Below are positions 43,119-51,142 of a stretch of 64,000 nt of DNA, piece after piece; the stretch's first letter is position 1, and each line of letters starts with the position of its first letter. The position numbers were made by a program, and so were the translations under genes. Origin of the DNA: G965230065 sp965230065. Its GTDB lineage: Bacteria > Bacteroidota > Bacteroidia > Cytophagales > Cyclobacteriaceae. The stretch spans positions 2,480,001-2,544,000 of the forward strand of contig OZ245942.1 in NCBI GenBank assembly GCA_965230065.1, given 5' to 3'. The notes under the pieces are model-generated. The model saw nothing but the letters and a program-made list of their open reading frames with translations, made no database searches and had not been told where the DNA came from.

Positions 43119-44651
43119 ATGATGTTGAAGGACCATTGCAAATATAATATGCTGGGCATAACTATTTTGATAGCAGGATTTGCAAATGCCTGTACCCTCA
43201 AATCATCCGAAATAACGTCTGCTTCGGCAGGTTGGGGTATTGTATTAAAAGACATAGGTACACAGTCTTCACCCAGGGCCGCAGACCTGAACCAAGATGG
43301 TATACTGGACGTAGTGATGGGAGCCGGGAAAGTGGAATTCCAGCCTTCTGACAGTGCTGTGATTGCCCTGAATGGTGCCACTGGGGAGCTATTATGGCAT
43401 GTTTCGGCCAGGGATCAGATATTTGGTTCGCCTGCCTTCAAAGATATTACCCATGATGGGGTTCCCGATGTGTTTATTGGAGGACGGGCTGCCGAACTCA
43501 TGGCAATTGATGGTACTAATGGCAGGGTGATTTGGGAGTATTTTCCGCAGGGTGATACTGTCAATTCCTTTGAGCACCAATTGTACAATTTTTACAATCC
43601 TCAGTTCATCCCTGACCAGAACCAGGATGGGATGGAAGATATTTTAATTGCCAACGGTGGTTTTATCAAAGCCGCTCCCCATGACCCAAACCGCCCGCCG
43701 GGAAAACTCATGGTGATTGGTAGCAAAAACGGAAAATTAATTGCCGAAGCCCTGATGCCGGATGGGAAAGAAACCTACATGTCGGCTATAGTAGCAGATT
43801 GTGACAATAATGGCGAACTATCAGTAATTTTTGGATCCGGTGGTGAAACCATCGCCGGAAATCTCTACAAAACTCCTTTACAGGATATTCTGGACGGTGA
43901 AATATCGGAAGCCGTTTTGCTGGCTTCCGGAGATGTAAAAGGTTTTATTGCCCCGCCCGTATTGGCCGACATCACCGGGGATGGCACGCTCGATATCATC
44001 GCCAATGCAGTGGAAGGAAAAATGTTTGCTATTAATGGAGCAAATTATGCTACCATTTGGGAAGTACACATGCCAGGAACAGAAGCCTATTGCTCCATAG
44101 CTCCCGGGTACTTTACCGATGATACCACTCCTGATTTTTTCACCAACTATGGCATTGGTACCTGGCCTGACCTCATGCAATCTGTGCAGTTTATGGTAGA
44201 TGGAAAAAGTGGAGAAATCGCTTTCATCGATTCTTTGGGTAGTTTCCATGAAGCTTCTCCCCTGGCTTGGGATGTAAACGCCGATGGAGTAGATGAAGCT
44301 TTGTTCAGTATCAATTTTTACCAGGCCGGAGCCGTCAGCAATAATCTGATGGCTTTTGATTTTCATAACGACTCCTTGTATTATCTCTCACAAAAGTTTA
44401 ATCCCGGGGCCAACATATCCTCCACGCCCTGGGTTGGCGATCTCAATCAGGATGGATTGGCAGAAATATATTATACCCATGCCATCAATCCGGTAGATTT
44501 CTTTTCGCTGGAAGAAAAAAAGGGGATACAAATTCACTGTATGGCGACTGGTATATCATCCGGCTCAGGTATATCCTGGGGTGCTTATATGGGCAATGCT
44601 TATGATGGTATTTTTCGAAAGAAAAGGAATATAAATAAAATGCTTTACTAA
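43119..44651 (+). CDS. FG-GAP/PQQ-like beta-propeller lipoprotein
   Basis: This 510-residue protein has an N-terminal export signal with lipobox FANAC (about C25). It contains mixed propeller repeats: DLNQDGILDVVMGAG, then VIALNGATGELLWHVSA, DITHDGVPDVFIGG, DGTNGRVIWEYFP, DITGDGTLDIIANA and DLNQDGLAEIYY. The WGIVLKDIGTQSSPRAADLN opening is typical of this kind of PQQ/VCBS propeller. It is probably a surface binding protein. The next gene starts immediately after its stop codon. Confidence 0.82.
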   Translation: MMLKDHCKYNMLGITILIAGFANACTLKSSEITSASAGWGIVLKDIGTQSSPRAADLNQDGILDVVMGAGKVEFQPSDSAVIALNGATGELLWHVSARDQIFGSPAFKDITHDGVPDVFIGGRAAELMAIDGTNGRVIWEYFPQGDTVNSFEHQLYNFYNPQFIPDQNQDGMEDILIANGGFIKAAPHDPNRPPGKLMVIGSKNGKLIAEALMPDGKETYMSAIVADCDNNGELSVIFGSGGETIAGNLYKTPLQDILDGEISEAVLLASGDVKGFIAPPVLADITGDGTLDIIANAVEGKMFAINGANYATIWEVHMPGTEAYCSIAPGYFTDDTTPDFFTNYGIGTWPDLMQSVQFMVDGKSGEIAFIDSLGSFHEASPLAWDVNADGVDEALFSINFYQAGAVSNNLMAFDFHNDSLYYLSQKFNPGANISSTPWVGDLNQDGLAEIYYTHAINPVDFFSLEEKKGIQIHCMATGISSGSGISWGAYMGNAYDGIFRKKRNINKMLY

Positions 44652-46256
44652 ATGAGAAGACACCTTTATCTCTTTATCCTTTTTTTTATTGGTAATATTT
44701 CCTTTGTAACAGGTCAGGATTGTGATTGTGACCATACCATTACTTTGGAGCAGAAGCGAGTGGATGGCAATACGCTGGACGTACAACCGGGCCATACAAT
44801 CTGTATCGCGGCAGGCAACAGAGACTATTTGCGACTGGAAAATTTTAGCGGTTCGGCCGACGCTCCCTTGCTCATTACCAACTGTGGTGGCCAGGTTGTC
44901 ATTTCTGGCAATCAGTACTACGGAATTGGCATTGTTGAAAGCAGCTTCTTCCGGTTAACAGGCAGTGGTGATGATGCCCATACTTATGGTTTCAAAATCG
45001 TTGAAAGCGGGGCAATGGGTGTACAGGTGGCGGGTTTTTCCACCGACTTTGAAATCGATCATATTGAGGTGGAAAACGTAGGTTTTGCGGGCATCATGGC
45101 CAAACATGACCCTTCCTGTTCCAACCCTGACCTTCGTGATTTTGTAATGCGCAATATATTGCTGCATGATAATTATCTGCACGACACAGGCGGAGAGGGT
45201 TTTTATATTGGCTACTCCTGGTTTCCTGCCCGTGAAGTAGATTGCCAGGGAACAGAAACTACCTTGTATGCTCATGAAATTCAATCTATTCGCATTTACA
45301 ATAATATCATTCACAACACAGGCTGGGATGGCTTGCAGGTGGGGTGCGCTACCAGCCAGGCTTATATTTACAACAATGAGGTAGAAAACTATGGGATTGA
45401 ACATCAATTATACCAAAATAATGGAGTGCAAATAGGGGCAGGTACAACAGGAGATTTTTTTAATAATGTAATCAAAGATGGTACAGGTACGGGCATTAGT
45501 TTTTTTGGGTATGGAAATAACAGGGTATATAATAATTTGCTCATCCGCTGCGGTGAACTGGGCATTTACCACAACGACAAGGGGGCTCGTGAAGATACTT
45601 ATTATTACATCATCAATAACACCATCGTAAGCCCGGGTAATACGGCTGTTCGCCTGGTAGATGCAAAAACCACGGGAAATATTGTTGCGAATAATATTCT
45701 GACCGAACCGGGCAATGGAAGCTTTATTGAAGGAGCCAATGCCCGTTGGACAAAAGAGGCGAACCTGACATCCACTGATGTTGCAGAAGTATACTTTAAA
45801 GACCCTTCAAATGATGATTACCAGCTGACTGCACTTTCTCCGGCTATTGATGCCGGTTTGGAACTTCCCGGTAACTGGCTCAGGTTTGATGCCCTGATGC
45901 GTGAACGGCCCAGTGGTGAGAAGTACGACATAGGAGCTTTTGAATATGATGCTGATGACTACGATGGTGAAATCATTGTTACCGGACTGCTCGACCACTA
46001 TGATGCTCCCTATCCACTGAATTTTTATCCCAATCCGGTAGAAAGTATCCTGCACCTGGAACTGGAGGATATTACTTTCGGCACATTAGCCATAGAAGTA
46101 TACAACCTGTTAGGCAAAACGTGTTTAGAGAAACAATACCGGATCAATGGCAATGCGGTTGCAGTAAACCTGGAAAAACTGCCTCAGGGGAGTTATTTGA
46201 TAAGCCTGTTGCATGACGGTACCAAGGGACGTTTTATCAAAATTTTGAAGAAATAA
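44652..46256 (+). CDS. Right-handed beta-helix protein with type IX secretion tail
   Basis: This 534-residue protein has a signal peptide (about 1-23, ending VTGQ). A parallel beta-helix occupies about 45-400 (repeated short strands such as YGFKIVESGAMGVQVAGFST, SIRIYNNIIHNTGWDGLQVG, IYNNEVENYG), as in pectate lyase-like or polysaccharide-binding folds. The last 80 residues are a Por-secretion tail (NFYPNPVESILHLELED ... LPQGSYLISLLHDG ... FIKILKK), so it is exported by the type IX system. No catalytic residues can be assigned. It may be a polysaccharide lyase or binding protein. Confidence 0.88.
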   Translation: MRRHLYLFILFFIGNISFVTGQDCDCDHTITLEQKRVDGNTLDVQPGHTICIAAGNRDYLRLENFSGSADAPLLITNCGGQVVISGNQYYGIGIVESSFFRLTGSGDDAHTYGFKIVESGAMGVQVAGFSTDFEIDHIEVENVGFAGIMAKHDPSCSNPDLRDFVMRNILLHDNYLHDTGGEGFYIGYSWFPAREVDCQGTETTLYAHEIQSIRIYNNIIHNTGWDGLQVGCATSQAYIYNNEVENYGIEHQLYQNNGVQIGAGTTGDFFNNVIKDGTGTGISFFGYGNNRVYNNLLIRCGELGIYHNDKGAREDTYYYIINNTIVSPGNTAVRLVDAKTTGNIVANNILTEPGNGSFIEGANARWTKEANLTSTDVAEVYFKDPSNDDYQLTALSPAIDAGLELPGNWLRFDALMRERPSGEKYDIGAFEYDADDYDGEIIVTGLLDHYDAPYPLNFYPNPVESILHLELEDITFGTLAIEVYNLLGKTCLEKQYRINGNAVAVNLEKLPQGSYLISLLHDGTKGRFIKILKK

Positions 46257-46261
46257 ATCGG

Positions 46262-48148
46262 ATGAAAAGAGTTTGCAATATGTTTTTTACTGGTCTGGTC
46301 TTATGCCATTTAGCTTGTACCAGCCAGGATAACCAACCACCCTATCAGGATCTTACTCATTTCAGTGAGGTTTTTGGTACAAAGAAATATTATCGACTGT
46401 ATCTCCCTGAAGGATATCACACTACTGAAAAAAGTTATCCCGTGATCTACTTTTTCCACGGCTGGGGCGGAAGACATTACAAGGATGATAATGCCAAACT
46501 GGAGTATGCAATGTTACAGGAATTGGTAGATCAGTATCAGGTTATCATGGTGATGTGGGATGGGAGTATGGATGGCATAGAGCCGCGGCCGTACAACGTG
46601 GGTTATCATGGAGATGTGAAGTTTGAGGTGCAGATGAAAGACTATTTTCCGGAATTGGTCGCGCATACCGATACAACATATCGTACCCTTTCCGACAGAA
46701 GCCACCGGGGCATCATTGGTTATAGCATGGGCGGATTCATGTCCTACTTTTTGGCAGGTAAGTACCCGGATATGGTTTGCGCCGCTGTGAATATGACCGG
46801 CAGCCCTGAGTTTTTTGTGGGCCACCCACATAACCATACACTTTATCCGGTTCGGTATACTTTTCAAAACTTAAGGGATGTGAAGGTGCGTCTGCACAAT
46901 AGCTCATCGGGAGAGCTGAGCTACCTGAATGAAGAAGTGCATAAAGGAGCGTTGTGGGATGGTAATCTGCAATATGAGTATGAGCAGTTTGAAGGCGGGC
47001 ACAAAGTAGACGATCCCGGGGAAACAATAGTGTTTGAGAAGGCCATGCGATTTGTGGTGAATACCTTCGAGAACCCACTGCCTAAATCTGAGAGGTGGTC
47101 TCATTACGATCTGTATCCTGATTTTGAAGTGTGGAATTACCGGGTGAGAAGTGATAAGCAACAACCGGGCTTTATCTATCTGAAAAATGTAGCTAAGGAA
47201 GGTTTTGGCCTGTATACCCACAAGTGGTTACCGAATGGCCCACCCATCCATTCGTGCAGTTTGGAAGTGACTACGGCTTCGGTATATCAATCCAACACAA
47301 GTTATCATATCATAAAATATGAAAGCGATCGGGGCCAGGTAGTAAAAGATAAGATGGTGAGCGATGAAGCAGGGCGGTTACACTTTGTGGCGCCTGGCAG
47401 TGGTTGTGAAATAGGTATCTATACAACAGGGGATACGCCCGATCTCATTGCCCTGGATTATGCGCTTGGCAATGATCAACGTTATCTCAGAGTGGGTGAG
47501 AAAAATCAACTTTATTTAAATATTTTCAACCGGGGCGGTGAAGTAAATAAAAACCAAAAATTTAAACTCACTCTTACTCCATTGGATAGTGCTACTACTT
47601 TAACCAGTACCACTATTGAAAGTAGCATTAAACCCAATAAACGTGTTGTTCAGCTTCCGCCTTTTACCATACAATGTTCAAAAAGGCCACCATTGCATGG
47701 GGAGCCCCCCTGGGTGCGGTTCAGGGTAAATATAAACCTGGATACGCTGGCGTTTGAAGATGAATTAACCCTACCGGTATTTTTTGATGTTCCCTTGTTT
47801 GACGATGTGCAAATAGATGATGGATCGCCGGTACGCGATCGTGCCTTTGGGGCAGGCAATGCCAATGGCGTTGCTTCAGCCGGGGAGGAAATTATGTTGT
47901 ATGTGGATAGTGCCCGGCTCAGGCTGTATACCGATGACCCATATGTGCAGGCAAGCCGGGAGCGCTTGGTAGACGAAATGCTACCTGCCCAATGGCCTGA
48001 TGGCGTTACCCTGAGCTCGGTGATAAAAGTCAGGGATGACTGTCCCGCCGGACATGAAATTGAATGCCTGGCAAGTTATGAAACCAAAACCCACATGCCA
48101 ATAGAAAGAAAAGTAACCTGGGGAAAGGTGAAGATCAAAATAGAATAG
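46262..48148 (+). CDS. Esterase (alpha/beta hydrolase) lipoprotein with extra C-terminal domains
   Basis: This 628-residue protein has lipobox HLACT (C19). Residues 30-280 form an esterase-D-like alpha/beta hydrolase: oxyanion region VIYFFHGWGG, nucleophile elbow GYSMGGFM with S155, and a likely catalytic histidine in FEGGHKVDD. The remaining 340 residues are beta-rich and unrecognised, perhaps Ig-like or carbohydrate-binding. In this operon it is likely to remove acetyl or other acyl groups from the polysaccharide. Confidence 0.85.
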   Translation: MKRVCNMFFTGLVLCHLACTSQDNQPPYQDLTHFSEVFGTKKYYRLYLPEGYHTTEKSYPVIYFFHGWGGRHYKDDNAKLEYAMLQELVDQYQVIMVMWDGSMDGIEPRPYNVGYHGDVKFEVQMKDYFPELVAHTDTTYRTLSDRSHRGIIGYSMGGFMSYFLAGKYPDMVCAAVNMTGSPEFFVGHPHNHTLYPVRYTFQNLRDVKVRLHNSSSGELSYLNEEVHKGALWDGNLQYEYEQFEGGHKVDDPGETIVFEKAMRFVVNTFENPLPKSERWSHYDLYPDFEVWNYRVRSDKQQPGFIYLKNVAKEGFGLYTHKWLPNGPPIHSCSLEVTTASVYQSNTSYHIIKYESDRGQVVKDKMVSDEAGRLHFVAPGSGCEIGIYTTGDTPDLIALDYALGNDQRYLRVGEKNQLYLNIFNRGGEVNKNQKFKLTLTPLDSATTLTSTTIESSIKPNKRVVQLPPFTIQCSKRPPLHGEPPWVRFRVNINLDTLAFEDELTLPVFFDVPLFDDVQIDDGSPVRDRAFGAGNANGVASAGEEIMLYVDSARLRLYTDDPYVQASRERLVDEMLPAQWPDGVTLSSVIKVRDDCPAGHEIECLASYETKTHMPIERKVTWGKVKIKIE

Positions 48149-48183
48149 AAAACCAATTGTACAAACCTAACAAAATAAAAACC

Positions 48184-48873
48184 ATGAAATCACTCGGATT
48201 AGGAATAACCATTATATGCATATGCAGCGGTTTTATATTGTATGAATATCCTACGAAAGATTGTGAAGTTTTGCTTGCTGCAATTTCTGGTAGTTATGAA
48301 GGAGACTGTAAGCGCGGAAAAGCCCATGGAGAGGGCAAAGCTACCGGAAAAGACACCTATGAAGGAGAGTTCAAAAAAGGGTTACCCGATGGGAATGGAA
48401 AATATACCTGGAGCAATGGCAACTATTATGAAGGAGAATGGAAAGACGGAGTGAAAGAGGGGGAAGGAAAACTGGTTATTAAAAGAGAAAATGTGGCCGA
48501 TAGCGTGGTAACCGGTTTTTGGGAAGCAGATGAATATCTTGGAAAATACAAACAGCCCTATGTGATTGGAAGTAACTCACCCAATATCAGTAAAATTCAG
48601 GTAATAAAAAAAGGGGCTACCCCCAAACAAGTAAATGTAAGCATTATGAGAATGAACCGTGCTGTCAACATATCTAACCTGAATATTACGAGTAATAACG
48701 GTAATTTTTTTTCCAATCAGTTTGTGGTAGAGAAGTTTCCTTTTGAAGCAGAAATTGAATTTAATGCTGCTGCCGCTACGGGTTTTGGTTCGTCCAATGA
48801 AAGATTTAACTGTGAAGTCGACATTATGGAGGAGGGCAACTGGACAATCATCATCAATCTGGTAAATGTTTAA
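48184..48873 (+). CDS. MORN-repeat protein, exported
   Basis: I use the ATG at 48184, which opens a hydrophobic export signal (MKSLGLGITIICICSGFILY); a TTG at 48157 is unlikely. The 229-residue protein has three consecutive MORN repeats at about 36-100 (YEGDCKRGKAHGEGKATGKD, YEGEFKKGLPDGNGKYTWSN, YYEGEWKDGVKEGEGKL). A beta-type C-terminal region of about 125 residues follows. MORN repeats bind surfaces or proteins. Its placement between an esterase and a glycoside hydrolase in a glycan operon is unusual. Confidence 0.8.
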   Translation: MKSLGLGITIICICSGFILYEYPTKDCEVLLAAISGSYEGDCKRGKAHGEGKATGKDTYEGEFKKGLPDGNGKYTWSNGNYYEGEWKDGVKEGEGKLVIKRENVADSVVTGFWEADEYLGKYKQPYVIGSNSPNISKIQVIKKGATPKQVNVSIMRMNRAVNISNLNITSNNGNFFSNQFVVEKFPFEAEIEFNAAAATGFGSSNERFNCEVDIMEEGNWTIIINLVNV

Positions 48874-48896
48874 GATACCATAATCAGGCCTGGTTA

Positions 48897-50378
48897 ATGA
48901 GAAATATGTCTAAGCTTTGTTTTCTACTGCTGGTTGGGCTGTATTGTCAAGCATATGCCCAGCAACCCATGCACGAATTTTTTGGAGTAAATGTATTCAA
49001 ATGCCAGGAAGCTCCTGAGGACATCCAAAAGGTGGCGCAATGGATCAGGGATTATGCCCGATGGGAATGGATAGAGCCTGTCAACAATCAGTACCGGTTT
49101 CGGCAAGCCGTAGGAGGCATGGACTATGATGCCTATTATCAGCAATTGCATGCATTGGACATCCATTCATTGTTTGTTGTAATGAAAAGTCCGGAGTGGA
49201 TCAGCGCAAACAAGAAAGCTGAAGATCCGGCTGTGTATGCGCCCAGTGGGTCAGAAGATGGATTACAACCGGAACATTACCGGGAAGCGGCCGAATTTTA
49301 TTATCAATTAGCCGCCCGTTACGGAAAACAGCGTATTGAAGAAAAATACCTGCTCACTGATGACAAACGAACCGGCCTGGGCTGGATGGATGTAATTGAA
49401 GCAGACAACGAACCAGATGGAGTATGGGGCAACAAAATGTCATTAGAACAATACGCTGCTTTGCTCAATGCTGTATATGATGGGAATGAAGGCGCCATGC
49501 AAGGTAACTATGGCGTCAAAGCTGCTGATCCTGATATGCCGGTTTCTATCGGCGGACTGGCCGGGAACCTGGAGCCCCTCAAAAAAATCGTGGCTTATGC
49601 AGGCAGGGCTCCTTTTGATATTATCAACGTGCATTTTTATGCTTTTCGGCATATACGTGAAAACTTTCGGATCGCCGTGCCTCCGGAGTGGAGCAGCCTG
49701 GAAGAAGATATGCGGGAAATTGTAGCCTGGAGAGATCAGCATGCCCCTGGTCGCCCCGTTTGGCTTACCGAAATCGGGTGGGATACCAAAGATTACAGTA
49801 CGGAGTATGTTTCAGAACAGGAAGCTGCCAATTACCTGATCCGTAGCTATTTGCTGGCTTTGGGAGCCGGAGTAGAAAAGTGTTTTTGGTTCATCTTTCG
49901 CGATCTGGATGATGACCACGGACAAAAGAGCACGGTGTTTTCCTCCAGTGGCCTGTTCGAGAACGAATCCATTCCTTATGCCGGGGCCACCCGTCTCCAG
50001 CCAAAACTGACGTATTGGTATAATGCAACTTTCAAACAATTGGTATCTCCCTACCATTTTGAAGAAAATGCTTCTTATCCTAAAGGTGATTCTACCATTT
50101 ATCATTATAAATTTATTACTGATGATGGAAAGAAAACCCTTTCTGTTTTGTGGTATTCTCCCCAATTTCAGTACGAATGGAGACCCTTAGATACCCGTCC
50201 GGGAAAAGTACCCTACCAATACTTCCTTCCTGCCGGAAACTGGAAGGTAGATAAAGTAGTGAAACCGGTAGCTGGTACAACTGAAGGTTTCCCCCACCCT
50301 TTCACTCAATCTGAAAATAGTATTCAACTTTCTCTGGATGGCACACCTGTATTCATCATATCAGAAAAAACCGATTGA
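48897..50378 (+). CDS. Clan GH-A glycoside hydrolase
   Basis: This 493-residue secreted protein has a signal peptide ending about AYAQ (residue 22). The TIM-barrel acid/base is E172 in ADNEPDG and the nucleophile is E292 in VWLTEIGWDT, the strand-4 and strand-7 glutamates of clan GH-A retaining enzymes. The exact family (GH5-, GH39- or related) cannot be fixed by eye. A beta-sandwich tail follows from about residue 390. As the last gene of the SusCD run, it is the best candidate for the depolymerase of the locus. Confidence 0.82.
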   Translation: MRNMSKLCFLLLVGLYCQAYAQQPMHEFFGVNVFKCQEAPEDIQKVAQWIRDYARWEWIEPVNNQYRFRQAVGGMDYDAYYQQLHALDIHSLFVVMKSPEWISANKKAEDPAVYAPSGSEDGLQPEHYREAAEFYYQLAARYGKQRIEEKYLLTDDKRTGLGWMDVIEADNEPDGVWGNKMSLEQYAALLNAVYDGNEGAMQGNYGVKAADPDMPVSIGGLAGNLEPLKKIVAYAGRAPFDIINVHFYAFRHIRENFRIAVPPEWSSLEEDMREIVAWRDQHAPGRPVWLTEIGWDTKDYSTEYVSEQEAANYLIRSYLLALGAGVEKCFWFIFRDLDDDHGQKSTVFSSSGLFENESIPYAGATRLQPKLTYWYNATFKQLVSPYHFEENASYPKGDSTIYHYKFITDDGKKTLSVLWYSPQFQYEWRPLDTRPGKVPYQYFLPAGNWKVDKVVKPVAGTTEGFPHPFTQSENSIQLSLDGTPVFIISEKTD

Positions 50379-50661
50379 AAAGCATGATACTAAGCGCACC
50401 ATGTTCTACCTTTCTTAAGTTTGCTGCACTCTTTATTTCTTTTAATAAATACTAATAAGCGCAATTTGCCACAGAACGTAGCCCGGAGGTGGTATGCAAA
50501 ACTGAATGCCCTACAGTTATAGGAATAAGAACTGTAATTTATCAAGAGCAAATATCATTTCACTAAAGTTGCATGGGCATATTAGGCAAAGTCTATTTAT
50601 TCTCAGCGAGAATTTGTTATATTAGAGTTATCAAAAAAACTACACTTAAACTTTTTAGAAT

Positions 50662-51123
50662 ATGGCTGCTTTTACAATCAAGGTAAATGGACACCAGCAT
50701 CAGGTAGATGTTGAACCTGATACACCAATTCTCTGGGTACTTCGCGACAACTTAGATTTAGTGGGTACTAAATATGGTTGTGGTATTGCCCAGTGTGGTG
50801 CTTGTACGGTACATTTGAATGGTACTGCCGTCCGTTCGTGCTCAACACCTGTGAGTAGCGTGGGCGAATCAGAGATTACTACCATTGAAGGCTTATCAGA
50901 AAAAGCAGATCATGCCTTACAAGCGGCATGGCTGGAACACGACGTGCCCCAGTGTGGCTACTGCCAGGCCGGGCAAATCATGAACGCGGCTTCCCTCCTC
51001 TCTAAAAACCCTACCCCTTCTGATGAGGACATAGACAGTGCCATGAATGGTAATATTTGCCGTTGTGGCACTTATGTGCGGATCAAAGCTGCGATCAAAA
51101 CCGCTTCAACGAAGATGAGCTAA
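50662..51123 (+). CDS. [2Fe-2S] subunit of a molybdenum hydroxylase (isoquinoline 1-oxidoreductase alpha type)
   Basis: This 153-residue protein has two [2Fe-2S] clusters. The N-terminal plant-type cluster uses C40, C45, C48 and C60 (CGIAQCGAC...C). The C-terminal helical cluster uses C98, C101, C133 and C135 (CGYCQAG...CRCG). It passes electrons from the molybdenum subunit encoded 19 bp downstream. No FAD subunit is present, typical of the isoquinoline/aldehyde oxidoreductase group. Confidence 0.92.
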   Translation: MAAFTIKVNGHQHQVDVEPDTPILWVLRDNLDLVGTKYGCGIAQCGACTVHLNGTAVRSCSTPVSSVGESEITTIEGLSEKADHALQAAWLEHDVPQCGYCQAGQIMNAASLLSKNPTPSDEDIDSAMNGNICRCGTYVRIKAAIKTASTKMS

Positions 51124-51142
51124 CCCTTTAAATGAAAGAACT

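Noticed and set aside
50379..50661. Molybdenum-cofactor riboswitch upstream of the hydroxylase genes
   Set aside because: No conserved riboswitch core could be identified by eye in the 283-bp gap.
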